From positions 50,943,706 to 51,007,705 of the forward strand of contig JAPTHN010000008.1 of the NCBI GenBank assembly GCA_026936325.1: a DNA stretch of 64,000 nucleotides. Direction: 5' to 3'. This document shows positions 34,086 through 46,019 of this stretch, piece after piece; position 1 is the stretch's first letter, and the number at the start of each line of letters is the position of its first letter. Source of the stretch: Platynereis dumerilii (lineage: Eukaryota > Annelida > Polychaeta > Phyllodocida > Nereididae). The notes below the pieces were generated by a model. That model had not been told where the DNA came from. It worked only from the letters and a program-made list of their open reading frames with translations, and did not search any database. Position numbers and translations under genes: made by a program.

Positions 34086-35477
34086 ATCGGCACTCCAAGC
34101 TTTTAAAGTGCTGATTCCAACTGCTACCAACAACAAATCAGGCTTGTGGGCTGTCAACGTGTGAATAACAATTGATTAATCTGCATTCATTGGTATGGCT
34201 GTTTGGATTCAGTTGGAGCAGGTGCCACTTGCTTGATCCATTATGGTGTTTTTTACGTGAAATTTCTCCTTGAGGGCAGCACCTCGTGGCTTTTCAGCCT
34301 TTTTGGTGAGATCTTGGTCTAAGAAATAAGAAATAGTTCAGAATTTATGACTGGTGGGGGGGGGGGGAGGAAATGGTGGGGAGATTATTCGGAAGTGAAT
34401 GTTCTTTCGTTGCATGGGCATACCAGAGGACAGGAAATTGGGGAGGGAAGGGAGGTAGTTGCTCCCCAAAAATTTGGGAAAGGCCAGACAAGGAGGTTAA
34501 AAATTTGGGTCGATCATCAAATAAGCATTATTGGAAATCAGTGATAAGTACGCTCTCAAGCAAAACTCCAGCCCCCATCCCCTCAGGTCTTAAATTCTGA
34601 AGGGACCCTGAGATATTATTTTTGTCAAGACGTAGCAGAACATGATAACCTCTCAGACCAACAGATGAATGTGAGAGTGAATGAATTAGTTTTGTTGTAA
34701 AAGTGCTAAAACCACGAGCGGAAGTACCAGTCATTGATAGACATAGTATATCAGGGCTTGCAGATTGATTTAATCCATCCATATACTAGCATATGACCAG
34801 TCCAAGAAATGCCCTGGACATGTGTGTTTTGATGTATTTGTCACAGATTCTATCAAATTGGACAGTTGACTATGAAAAACAAAATTCACAGTTATTGTTG
34901 GGTGTTGTTAGTTCTTTAAGTTGTAGATTCTTATTATATTTTTATCTCATGTGTAACTGCTAAAAGCACACATAGTAACAAACAATGTATAACAGTTTGT
35001 GATCACTGCTATGGCTGAATTCTAATTGGAATTTGTCATGTGACTTTGACATAGGCTCCCACTAGTTTTGTATTTCTTCAAAATATGCAAATACTAAAAA
35101 AGAAAAAATACTTTGCATGCCAGAACATTATCAAAATAAGTGAGATGTACAAGTTCAACTATTGCATTTGCACCATATCTGTGTGTTATTTGCAAAATTG
35201 CACTCCTCTTGCAATCTCAAAATTCGAATTGCATACGCTTATATTTTCTATAGGATATTATTGGTATTCATGCGCGTGGCTAAAACTGATAGCAGTATAG
35301 CAGTTATACACATTATACCATTCGACACCTCTGTGAGCCAATCATGAGACAGTATTTCACTGCAATAAAACCCATATTCTTTGTTGTCCAGTTATCCTCC
35401 CATGGGAGAATAATAAGTGAAGCTGTGAAAAACCCATAGCAACAAATGACAAGTTTCAGTTTTGTCTTATGGTATAA
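34086..35477. other. No gene seen
   Basis: Only short frames and a G-run near 34351; nothing supported. Confidence 0.4.
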
Positions 35478-35582
35478 GCCGGTTATTCACCGCGGGATCG
35501 GCAATATGTGTTTATCACAGCTCGGGCTAACGCCCTCGCTGGATAAATCACATATTGCCTCTCCCTAGGTGAATAACCTATA
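35478..35582. repeat. Short palindrome (foldback)
   Basis: GGTTATTCACC to GGTGAATAACC folds over about 100 bp, with GGCAATATGTG matched by CACATATTGCC and the centre GGGCTAACGCCC. It lies 0.6 kb downstream of the end of gene 3. Confidence 0.7.
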
Positions 35583-36164
35583 CAAATCCATGCATTATAT
35601 AGCTGGTTATCGTAACTTTTGGATTTATTCAAAACATCAAACAGAATAATCAATGTTGAGCAACAATCTAACAGCTTATTGTGGATTTGTAATGGTGTGA
35701 TCTGTGTGGGTTCCAAGTGACACAGCTGAAACTGCGAATATACCAACTGTGAAATTATTATGCTGATACTGACATCACAAGAGCACCGTGGCAGTTGAAA
35801 AGAACATGGCATACTAATAAGAGATCTGTAATAACATTGAAACTCCCACCTCATCATCCTATGTGCAGTTTTGCCATTGTTTCTTCACATGTCATCTGCC
35901 CGCGGAGCATTTTGATATAAATGAATTTTTCATATTAAAGTTTTCGTAAAGTTATACCTATACAAATAATGTCACACCCTTCCTTTTGAATTAGAAACAT
36001 AAATTAAAAATGTGATTCTCGGATCAAATGCAGGCCAGCCAGTTAAGTAATCAGTACCCCTAAAAGTTACTCAGTATCAGAATTGAGACTGCTGGAATAA
36101 CCAAACAAAAGGTAATACATGTAGATCATTAATTTTGTGAGCATTCGGTCAACTGATTCAACTT

Positions 36165-36170
36165 TTTATT
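36165..36170 (-). promoter_or_regulatory. Polyadenylation signal of gene 3
   Basis: AATAAA on the minus strand about 45 nt downstream of the TAG of gene 3, in a 3' untranslated stretch that is still alignable with the region after gene 2. Confidence 0.5.
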
Positions 36171-36212
36171 TGTAAAATGGAAATTGTTTGGCCAGCAAAT
36201 TTTCTTTGTTGT

Positions 36213-36676
36213 CTATGTTATTTTTACTTCACAAACTCTCGAGCTATTTCCAACACGAACAACTCCAGCATGCATCGCAAGAAGAACTTCAATGCATCCA
36301 CCAGGGGGACAAATGCATGCAAACTGACAGCGATCCCTGGTGGATGTGGCAGAGATCAGTTGACATGTGACCTCTGCTCCGCACAGTGGTGAGCATTGTG
36401 GATTAACACGGTCGTCTTCGAAGGATCTGGCAAAGAACTGCATGGCCAGTTGAGTACATGGTTCGTCAAATATCTCGCAATGTAAGTTGGAACCCTCCAT
36501 GGCAATGCTGATTCGAGTAGTGGGCTGGGATGGAGTGTCAAGAAGCACAAGAACCAACGGAGATATGTCCAAAGCAGATCTCGATAACGGGTAGCAGGTG
36601 TCATTGCGTCCATCAACTATCTCAAGTATACCATCATCCTGCGTTTCATGTCTTGGCACGTATTGCCATGCAGTCT
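36213..36676 (-). CDS. Gene 3, last exon (A) of secreted Cys-rich protein
   Basis: A 464-nt terminal exon, very similar to 4906-5369 along its whole length, with the same eleven cysteines and the same end VCEVKIT followed by TAG. The two copies differ by scattered substitutions and have no length difference, so both reading frames look maintained. A polyadenylation signal AATAAA lies at 36165-36170, about 45 nt after the stop. The equivalent position after gene 2 has no perfect AATAAA. Function unknown; likely secreted because gene 1 begins with a signal peptide. Confidence 0.82.
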
Positions 36677-36888
36677 CTATTTAACAAAATGGAGAATTAA
36701 GATTATGATGTTTCCACTAGAAGTAATGATTTTTAAGCATAAGTGTCACATGACAAATTGTCATGCTACACTCTAAAAAATGTTGGGACAAAATTGGTTT
36801 TTTAGATTCAAAATGCTTTTTTGAAAAACCAAATTTCAATGCAAAACCAACATGGATTTTTAAAACCATACTCCTAAACCATACTCAC

Positions 36889-37025
36889 GACATGTTCCAA
36901 CAAAACCTCCATCCTTCCCAAGTGGAAATTGGCCTTTCCAGTTTGTTCTGACAAAAAGACTGACTTCACACGGTCTATCTGTAAGCTTGTGACAACTCCA
37001 TATGCCCCATAAAAAGGCCAATTTC
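36889..37025 (-). CDS. Gene 3, exon C of secreted Cys-rich protein
   Basis: A 137-nt exon with acceptor TTTCAG and donor GTGAGTA. It reads KLAFLWGIWSCHKLTDRPCE, then WKGQFPLGKDGGFVGTC. Phase matches on both sides: AG plus G makes Arg at the start, and C plus AG makes Gln at the end. The intron to exon A is only 212 bp (36677-36888), against 3214 bp in gene 2, and is probably close to the ancestral size. Confidence 0.78.
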
Positions 37026-37448
37026 CTGAAACAAATTTTTGCTATTAGCCTATTATTATGGAACATAGAAAGTTAATTTCAAAAATACAAGTTGATGTGT
37101 TGGTCTATAATTGCTTTATCACCAATTGGGAAAAATTAGGAAATCGGCCTCACAGCGCTTCCGAAGAAATACTGGCCTACTGGGGACCTATGAACATTTT
37201 GAGATAAAATTTTTTAAAAAAGGTTGTGTTTTTTTTTTAGATTCTATTTTTTTAAATCACCAATAGAATACATGTTGCTGTGCCAGCTGTAAGTAAAACG
37301 CATGATATTGTGCCATAGCATTAATGCTAAACATCCTCAACCAAAAAATATTTCAGCATAGAAACACAAAAATTTGTTTGGAATTATATCAATTTTTAAT
37401 TTTTGGTTTATCACACTCATTTTTGCTGAAATAGGGGCGTGCATAGTA

Positions 37449-38558
37449 GGGGAGAGCGGGGCACCATGAGCCGCTTTTCCGAAATTAAGCTAAAAGCCTA
37501 AAGTTTCAATGGTAAGCAGCTGGTTTCTTTATATAACCATAGCAAGACCTCTTGGCTACAATATCCAGTGTTGTTACATTATATTCTTAATTCTTAAATA
37601 GTCAAAACATTGTCTTGAAAAGTGTAGTCTGGCTGCTCATTGTGCACTGACCCTGGGGCACCATGAGCCATGGAATCGGGGGGCTGTTTACATACATGGA
37701 TTATCCTTCTCATTCAACTGTGAGGCCACACATAATTGATCTTTAGCTTCTCGGATCCTCTCATGGCACTCTTTCTAGGGTCGGTCAGTGGGACAAAAAA
37801 AAAAAAGGTAAAAAAAAATTTTTTTATAATGTCAAAAAAAAAATTTTTTTTTTACATTTTTTTTTCCATCGGCAGCATATCTATTGTGTCGGCGGGTCCG
37901 TGAAGCTAAGAATCAATTATGTGTGGCCTAAAGAACTGATACCTCATAAACCAGATGTTTTACTTGAAATTTCCCCTTGGCATACACCTCAATATGGACC
38001 AGATGGATTTTAAATATTTTTCTATGAAATAGCACAAATGTGTCCTAAACAAGCTGCTGATGTCTTGCACTGTAGTTCCGGACTTAAAACAGTAGAATTG
38101 TTGTTACAATTCAGTTTTAATTACATTAAAACTTTATAGCAAATGGCTCATGGTGGCCAATCTCCAAGTGGCTCATGGTGCCCCATTTGTAAATTTCATT
38201 TATTAGTGCATATCACCATTTTCTAGTTTATCATAGTATCAATGTTATGACATCATCCTAGCACATGCCTCACCTTCTCTACGAAGACTACGTTTTATGA
38301 CGATGCCGGAAATAGTTAAAGTACCAGAAGTAAAAGTTCCACCGCCCGATATGTTTACTTTTCACTCAAATTCACAGATCAAAAGTATTTTTTTCAATTC
38401 TTGGTTCTACATTGAAAAGAAAGATTATGATTGCTACCCAAGCCAGTTCTACACTAATAAAGGAATATATGGTCTATCGAGCAGTTATATCTCGCCGTTT
38501 TTTTTTGTAGGGGCCATGGTTCATGGTGCCCCATGGCTCATGGTGCCCCACTCTCCCC
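37449..38558. mobile_element. TA-flanked element with GGGGCACCATGAGCC repeats
   Basis: Ends GGGGAGAGCGGGGCACCATG and a complement with one change, TA on both sides (37447-37448, 38559-38560). The phrase GGGGCACCATGAGCC or its complement recurs near both ends and at about 37655 and 38160-38185. No intact transposase; carries a nested MITE (37723-37929). It sits in the B-C intron of gene 3, within an older foldback arm. Confidence 0.85.
37723..37929. mobile_element. Nested MITE with AGGCCACACATAATTGAT ends
   Basis: A 207-bp element with inverted arms AGGCCACACATAATTGAT and TAGCTTC.CGGA-CC, a poly-A/T core, inside the TA element 37449-38558. A related GGCCAGACAAAATTGATT end occurs at about 10575. 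Confidence 0.72.
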
Positions 38559-38914
38559 TACTTGATACAAGTATTTTAAATCATTTACAGAAACAATCGT
38601 AGAATGTAGAAAGGAAGACATAATTCTTCAATTGCTCTAAACATAATGTTTGTGTCAAACATGTTTTGTCTAAAAATACTGTGCAGTGTGATCTACTCAC
38701 TTGACTATGTGTTTTATCTTCTCACTATATTTTTGGCCCAGCTAAGCAGACAATGTGATTTGTTTTGAATTGTTTTTACTGATTTTGGCTGCATTTCAAT
38801 TTAGTAACACATTTCCATTGATGCTTTTGTACTATTTGACCACAAATGCAGTCTCATAGGCAGCTTTTGTGGTATTTCACCTCAGTGATATTTGTGAATT
38901 AATCAGCAGGCACA

Positions 38915-39025
38915 AAACATGAATTATGGACATGGAGCTTTTAAACTGGCGTATCTGTTTTGTCCGTGTCTGGACTCAAAAATCTGGAACATCTCGCGCT
39001 TTGATCCATATCATTTTTTTGTTTT
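38915..39025. repeat. Direct repeat, copy 1 (copy 2 at 39228-39360)
   Basis: About 120 bp including TGGCGTATCTGTTT and GGAACATCTCGCGCTT is repeated 310 bp later with about 90% identity, in intron B-C of gene 3. Confidence 0.8.
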
Positions 39026-39666
39026 AAAATTTTGTGTAAGTCATGTTAATGTGGTTTTAATAATATTGCCTTTGTCGTTGCAAAAAACTGTGTTAAACTA
39101 TGAATTTTACTCTGAACAAAATTGTGGCAATTCTTAGACAACATAGTGAAATTGTCTGAAAACTTTATTAAAAAAGCTCAATTCTAAGGGCCCAAACCAC
39201 AGTGACTTTGTGCTGCTTTTGAAATGTGCAAGCACAAAACGTGAATTATGGACCTGGAGCTTTTTAACTGGCGTATCTGTTTGGTCCATGTCTGGACTCA
39301 ATAATCTGGAACATCTCGCGCTTGATCCATATCATTTTGTTGTTTTAAAATTTTGTGCAAAATAGAGTTGCTGCACCAATTTGTTGGCTTTTATCATCTG
39401 TTTAGGCATTATTTAAGTTGCTGCTTTTGTTTTTGTTGTAACTTATTGGTAAGGTCATATTTTATTACAAAAACTGAAATGTGATAAACAAGTCTAAAAG
39501 CCAACAGGAAATAGTCACAGCTGAATGATTTTTGGCACAGAGACACTAGTTGATCTAAGGATCAATACCATGTAATTTGTTTTGCCTAAAAAAATTCTTT
39601 GCAATTTAGTGCAGTTTAATATTGGCTTGTGATTGGAGTTGTCAAATAGTATGATATGGAACCTAC

Positions 39667-39793
39667 CTTGGGTAGCCAACTTTGTTGTACACTGGTCGCC
39701 TATTACAAGTGTCATTAGTGATTTGGTAGTACCCTGAACAGCCAGCATAAAGTGGAGCACCACTAGCACTGCCGAAGTAGATATATCTGCAGG
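39667..39793 (-). CDS. Gene 3, exon B of secreted Cys-rich protein
   Basis: A 127-nt exon with acceptor TCATTTTAG and donor GTAGGT. It reads ACRYIYFGSASG, then AGCSGYYQITNDTCNRRPVY and NKVGYP. The usual Gly of the GRP motif is Arg here (NRRPVY), otherwise the pattern and phases are as in the other copies. About 140 bp upstream in the intron is a 203-bp MITE at 39932-40134. A truncated copy of this exon plus its flanking intron is found at 61841-62090. The signal exon should lie above 39.8 kb and was not identified. Confidence 0.8.
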
Positions 39794-39931
39794 CTAAAAT
39801 GATAAAGATTTTAAGAAATGACTTAACAAAATTGTAAAGTAGAATGCTGCAAATTATTGAACAAAGTTACTTTAGATTTTTTAGTCAGACAATGTGAAAT
39901 CATCGAAGACGAATAGAACTGGGTACATGTA

Positions 39932-40134
39932 GAACGGGGTGACTTTGAACAGTCCGGGGTGACTTTGAATGCTTTTCTGAAAAAGATTGATCCTCTGTGA
40001 ATGTAAAATAAATAAGATACTGGAAGCTTATATACCGTACAAGGGTAGCTTATTTAATTTTGCATTCACAGAGGATTGATCTTTTTCCGAAAAGCGTTCA
40101 AAGTCACCCCGGACAGTTCAAAGTCACCCCGTTC
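39932..40134. mobile_element. 203-bp MITE with GGGGTGACTTTGAA ends
   Basis: Almost fully palindromic arms (GAACGGGGTGACTTTGAAC, then GGGGTGACTTTGAA again, then a GATTGATCCTCTGTGAATG stretch), TA on both sides (39930-39931, 40135-40136). GTACATG also occurs on both flanks. The paralogous locus near 62030 lacks the element. Confidence 0.85.
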
Positions 40135-40795
40135 TACGGTACATGAAACTTTTCATTTGACATAACATAACATAATATGTCAATATGAGATACATTACAT
40201 TGAAATTTCTTGTGGGGAGAGCAGAATATGTACAGGCCTACAAACATCAGTCATCTATCATTACAAAGAACAACACAATATTTCCTATTCTAGAATCTGG
40301 TGATGACTGGTTCTTAGTAGATCAGCCATAAATCAAGCAGTAAATCTAGGTAATATCTACAGCACACAAAATGGTATAAAAATGAATCACAGGATATATT
40401 TATGTACAGATAGAATAAACATCACAATCACCTGGTAGCTCCAATAATGCATTATTTATATTAAGTACAAAAGAAAGCAAACATTTTAAATATGTACAAT
40501 AGTGACAGCAGCAACAATGGCAAACACAAGGAAGCAATGCATCAATATTCCATGGACCACTCAGTCACCAGGAGCAACAGATCTGACAAACTTTATCATT
40601 ATAAACACTAGCTTCAATTCTCAGTTTTCAATGAGGTGTATAGAAATTTTCCAAGAGCAAAATTCAAGTATAAATTTTATGATGTCAAGATTTGGTGAAA
40701 TTGTTCAGCTTGGCTTAATGCCAGAAAATCATCAATTGTCTTGATGGCTACCTCATACAATTTAGCTCTTAGGTCTGCCCATCTGGGGCAAACTA

Positions 40796-41413
40796 AACAG
40801 TTCAACAAAAAGTAAGTCCCCCTTTAGATAAACTTGAATATCTCAAAGATTCCTTCGCTGATTTCAATGACAATTGGTTAAATTATAGCCCTGCATATCA
40901 ACCTTACATTTGTGTATTTGTAACTAAGTGGCATTATTCCTGGCTGAGCCAGCAGCCTTCGAGTGAGCCTACCCCTCTTATAAAAAATCCATGGCTTTTC
41001 CAATGGATATGCACAATTTAACAATGAGAGGGAGCCACCAGCTGGATAAGCTTCGTCTGGTGGCTAGAGAATAATTGTTTCTCAATCGTATTTATAAGAC
41101 AAATGAGGACTTCTTTTGCAACATTTTTACTGTTTAGGTTACTTGGATGACATTACAAATCATTTGAGAGGAATTTGAGCACATTTTGGAAAACAATTTT
41201 TTGGAAAAGCCAAAACTTTGTATTTTTGAAAAGAGGGGTATGCGCACTCAGAGTCTGCTGGCTCAGACAAAAATGAAGCAATCAAGCCACAAATGCACAG
41301 ACACAATGTCGATATGCAAGCCTAAAAATGAGTCACCTGTAATAGAAATCAGAAAAGAGGTCTTTGAGATATTCAAGTTTTTGTAAAGGGGGACTTATTT
41401 TTGTTGAACTGTT
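40796..41413. mobile_element. 618-bp-family MITE, copy 2
   Basis: AACAGTTCAAC...GTTGAACTGTT with TA at 40794-40795 and 41414-41415. Removing it and one TA restores the reading frame of the surrounding retroelement across CLIVCPRW, which proves the target site. Confidence 0.9.
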
Positions 41414-41669
41414 TATTAGACAATGAAATCCATCCTCAACAAGATTTAGGTTACATTTATCACAGATACGATCCTCCGCAGGTGTATACGGACGTTTATG
41501 TCTACCAATTTTGATATTAAGATGGTGAGAACTTAGTCTAAAACGTGCAATACTGGTATAAACAGATTTAAGGAGATTTAAGTTAAGATATGGTTCTAAT
41601 CCCATATCAGATTTGAAGGATTTGTACGTTCTTAGTTTTGGGTATTTAGTGTTATCGTTTATATCGTTT

Positions 41670-43817
41670 AGGAAGGCCTTCGACACTGTAAATCATGAAA
41701 TTTTATTAGACAAACTGCATAAACTAGGTATAAGAGGTATTGCGCATGATTGGTTGAAAGATTATTTACATTCAAAACAACAATATGTCTCATTCAACAA
41801 CACAGACTCAGCAAAAGAAACAATAACTTGCAGCGTACCGCAAGGTTCTATTTTAGGTCCACTCCTGTTCTTAATTTATATTAATGATATTGCTAATGTC
41901 TGAGATATTCTTTTGCCAATAATTTTTGCTGATGATACAAATTTATTTTTAAAAGGTAAATCAGTTGATGAGACTATTAAAAGAATGAATATAGAAATTG
42001 CTAAGGTAGCAGAATGGCTCAATGCTAACAAACTTTCTTTGAACATAGAGAAAACTCACTTCATGATTTTTAGTTCCCCAAGACGACCCATAATAAGAAC
42101 AGAAGATATCAAAATTAATCAGAAACCTATAATTTGCTGTGAGCAAACTAAGTTTATTGGTGTTATACTTGATTCTAAACTCAAATGGGACAGGCATATA
42201 ATGATGTTAAAAACAAAAATAGCAAGAGGAGTTGGAATTTTAATTAAAGCTCGAAAAACCTTAAACCATTGCCTGTTGCTGACATTATATTACAGTTTTA
42301 TATATCCTCATTATACATACTGTATAGAAGTCTGGGGTAAAGCTGCTGAGATCTATACAAATTCATTGGCAAAATTACAGAAAAAGATTGTACGGATAAT
42401 AACATCAAGCCCATTTCAAGCAGAATCATCTCCCCTGTTTAAACAGCTGAAGGTCTTGAACTTACCAAATGTATATAAACAGTTCAACAAAAATAAGTCC
42501 CCCTTTACGAAAACTTGAATATCTCAAAGACCTCTATTCTGATTTCTATTACAGTTGACCCATTTGTAGGCTTGCATATCGACATTGTGTCTGTGTATTT
42601 TTAGCTTGATTGCTTCATATTTGTCTGAGCCAGCAGACTCTGAGTGCGCATACCCCTCTTTTCAAAAATACGAAGTTTTGGCTTTTCCAAAAAATTGTTT
42701 TGCAAAATGTGTTCAAATTCCTCTCAAATGATTTGTAATGTCATCCAAGTAACCTAAACAGTAAAAATGTTGCAAAAGAAGTCCTCCTTTGTCGTCTAAA
42801 TACGATTGAGAAACAATTATTCTCTAGTCACCAGACGAAGCTTATCCAGCTGGTGGCTCCCTCTCATTGTTAAATTGTGCATATCCATTGGAAAAGCCAT
42901 GGATTTTTGAAAAGAGGGGTAGGCTCACTCGAAGGCTGCTGGCTCAGCCAGGAATAATGCCACTTAGTTACAAATACACACATGTAAGGTCGATATGCAG
43001 GGCTATAATTTAACCAATTGTCATTGAAATCAGCGAAGGAATCTTTGAGATATTCAAGTTTATCTAAAGGGGGACTTATTTTTGTTGAACTGTTTAGATT
43101 CAAAATTAATTTATTTATGTTTAAATTTATGAAAGACATGCTCCCAGTTATATTCAATACAATGTTTCATCGCAATATTGCATTAACAACACGGATCACA
43201 AGACAAAAATATAAACTTAAGGTACCAACTTGTAAATTAGCAGGATATCAGAAAACAATCCGATTTCAAGGGGTGAAAGAGTGGAATAATACTGATGATA
43301 TCCTATCTCATAAATGCAGTTTTCACACATTCAAAACTAGACTAAAGGCTTATTTACTTGACAGTATGTGAGACAGTCGGGCACCCTCTTGCTTGGCCGT
43401 GGATCCCCCAGTTCTCCTGTATCCGGGCGGACAAAGTGGTTCATGGTCCAGCACGGGGGCGTCGGCCAATATTTTTGATATTGAGCATAAAATAACAACA
43501 GATACTACATGGTTTGCTATTTATAGAAATGAGAGGAGGGATTGTCTCCAATCTCATATTTGTTTTTTTTACACACACAGGGAGGTAAGCAGTAGTCATC
43601 ATTTCATTCCTCATTTCATCTCTCTCTTAAACGCTAGATATTGTTAGAATAACCTTTAGTATTAATTGTATTGTCTTATTTGAATGTGTAAACCGTGGAC
43701 ATGTAGTAAACTTTTAAATCCTGGTGCAAGTGGCAAATTCACCACCTGGTGTCAGCCAGCCAAATGTAATTTTTAATATTCTTTGGTCCAAATAAATTGA
43801 ATTGAATTGAATTGAAT
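41670..43817 (+). mobile_element. CR1/Jockey-like LINE, 5' truncated, carrying a MITE
   Basis: Begins inside the RT at motif A (RKAFDTVNHEILLDKL), continues through SVPQGSILGPLLFLIY (motif B), IIFADDTNLFL (motif C), WLNANKLSLNIEKTHFM and FIGVILDSKLKW to the C-terminal VKEWNNTDD block, stop at 43371, a 440-bp 3' UTR and a (GAATT)n tail at 43797-43817. One in-frame TGA (about 41901, between motifs B and C) is the only coding defect I see apart from the MITE at 42478-43094, which splits the C-terminal part. It lies inside an older minus-strand retroelement. Confidence 0.85.
42478..43094. mobile_element. 618-bp-family MITE, copy 3
   Basis: AACAGTTCAAC...GTTGAACTGTT with TA at 42476-42477 and 43095-43096, in opposite internal orientation to copy 2. 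Excising it with one TA rejoins the LINE frame across LPNVYRFKINLF, so the insertion is precise and later than the LINE. Confidence 0.9.
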
Positions 43818-44159
43818 TTCACACATCATCTTATCCTTAGTCTGGTCATACAGACACGCTATGATTTTGTTCAAATTGCATTGCATAAGATCTATGTTTA
43901 ACCTCTCAGAGACATTGCTAAGTCTTGTGAGCCAACAAGGCACACCCTTCTCATGAAGTTTAATTTGAATGTCTAGACATTTATGAAGAAGGATAGGACA
44001 CATTTTACTTTTTAGTCTATCTAAGTATTTTAAGGCTGAGGACTGTTGCCTTATAAGTAGAGGGAATCTGAACATATAACACATGGTATCCACAAAATCA
44101 TACACATTTGTCTCAATTACTTGTTTAAATGACAAAATATTTTGACACTTTTGGGAATG

Positions 44160-45745
44160 AAGGAGTTTTGATATATAGTGGTTCTTTGAAATGCAGTGCA
44201 GAGTCTACATCCAAAATGAAGGAATTTCTAATATTACATTTTGCAACCCATATATCTGGAAAATTAGCATGAATAAGTTGTGGACACTTCTACCCTCCTC
44301 TAAAGACACTCATAATGAAAATATAATACTAAATCTTTGACATTTTAAAATAAACTTTGCCGAAGCCCAATGGTCCACCTAGCATAAACATTTATAATTA
44401 TCGACTGCTGCAATCTGCAAGCAGTGGGTATAGGTTTCCTCGTTAAGAAACTTACACACTTTCCCGAATTTCTTGACGATGCTGCTTCATCCTGAGCTCA
44501 CTTTCAATGTTCCCCTTTTAATATGTTTTCCAGGACACCATTCTCAAATGTATGAGACATTAAAATATAATATCAGAGCCCCCAAATTTCCGTAAATGAG
44601 TAAAAACACTCATATTTTCACTGTATTTGTCCACTGTCATAATGGTCCATGGCTTCATGCTCCTCATTCTGCCCCCCCTCTTTTTGGTAGACCCCCTCTT
44701 GTCATCATGCACCAGTGCATCTTGGAGCTGTAACTGAACGGGGGCACCACCAACAAAAAAGGAAATTTTGATAAATCAGGAGGGCAGTGCCGGGGCACCA
44801 TCAAAAAAACTTAAATTAAACTTAATAAAAATGCTTTTAATAAAGCCAGATAAAAATTCAGAATGGACCACAAAGTAATTAAAACCATGCATTGTGATCA
44901 AAGGAGGAGTGGAGCACTGTACTCAGCTACAGTGGATCTCACACTGCTGGAAGTTTGCATGGGGGACCCTCTAGTTATTTTGAGCAAGTTATGTACGGAA
45001 TAAGTGAAGTAATTTAATAGAACTCAAGCTAAAATAAAATTATATTGTGACTCTGCACAAGCAGGGGCAGTGGTGTTGATGTTTACTTTGTAATTATATA
45101 GATATGGCAGAACCGACAGAAGTCCATGAATAACAAGAAAAGTACCCTTAAAAAGGGTACTGTATCGATCTTACCATGAACCTGAGGGCATAAGGCATGT
45201 AATAAAAAGTTTTGATTTCTGAAAACAGGCATTTCTACGAATAGTTGGCCACAGAAAAATATTCCAAGACCTCCCTTTGTTTTATGAAAATCTGACACAA
45301 CTATAAGGATATGTGAAATGAAAGTAAACTTAAGTTATTTCTGCAACCTAAAAAAGTGAACTCCATTAGGAAATATCTCCCCTCCAAAAATAATCCTGGA
45401 TTTGCAAATAAAAGAAGAAAGTTTGTTGTTCTCACTGGTTTTAGAATTTTGCATCCTCACACTGTTATGCGCCGAAACGCATTTTGCGAGCTTAATATTG
45501 CAAATAGAGCAAAATTAATGAGTACTGGAGTTTATTTGATATACGCAGGTTTTTAAATTTTGAAAATCGGACGTTTATTAAGGTTTTTATGGCAAGTTTT
45601 GCATTGAAAATGATGTACACAATCTTTGATGACGTTTCACACGCAAAAAATATCGCCAGCGAAATCCCTTATCTTGTAGAATCCATGTACTGTTAAGAAT
45701 ACTTATATATAAGTTTTTTTTATAGGTTGAGACTTCGATACAAAA
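44160..45745. other. No gene seen
   Basis: AT-rich sequence; a few frames up to 70 residues lack support. Confidence 0.4.
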
Positions 45746-45748
45746 AAA

Positions 45749-46018
45749 AACTTGAAGAAATTCCCATTAAAACCACTAACAAATATTCCAATAACATCAT
45801 GTCTTATCGAGTCAAGAACAACAGGTCATTCAATAGAGATAAAACCAACCTGAAGAAATTCCAATTAAAGTCACCAACAAAGTTGCTGTAAACATCACGT
45901 CTGATCACATCAAGAACAATTGAAGGCCATTCAATAGGAATAAAACTAACCTGAAGAAATTCCGATTATGGTCACCAATAAAGTTGCTGAAAGCATCATG
46001 TCTTATCGAGTCACCGAT
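45749..46018. repeat. Tandem repeat of about 101 bp, 2.7 units
   Basis: CTGAAGAAATTCC, GTCACCAACAAAGTTGCTG and CATCACGTCT recur at 45749, 45850 and 45951. A single diverged unit (GTCATCAACACGATTGCTG) occurs at about 18215-18285. Confidence 0.75.
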
Positions 46019-46019
46019 A

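Larger units (their letters stand above)
40690..44135 (-). mobile_element. Old retroelement ORF (C-terminal part), split by two insertions
   Basis: Minus-strand coding pieces at 44135-43818, 41669-41416 and 40793-40690 fit one protein: LIRQQSSALKYLDRL and CLYDQTKDKMMCE, then YPKLRTYKSFKSDM and RICDKCNLNLVEDGFHC, then VCPRWADLRAKLYE, ending FHQILTS and a stop. The CxxC ... EDxFHCL..CPRW pattern is the zinc-ribbon-like tail found after the RT in many invertebrate non-LTR elements; I infer that class. The RT core is not in the window. The insertions are a LINE (about 41670-43817) and a MITE (40796-41413). Confidence 0.6.

Noticed and set aside
38297-38602. 101-residue plus-strand frame inside the TA element
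   Set aside because: No transposase motif; ends in the terminal repeat of the element.
44440-44500. Another candidate signal exon (ATGAAGCAGC ... GTGTAAG)
   Set aside because: It encodes a charged peptide, not a signal sequence.
45165-45200. ATG ... GTAAG on the minus strand as the missing signal exon of gene 3
   Set aside because: The peptide is too short and not hydrophobic, and the phase does not give the required single leftover base.
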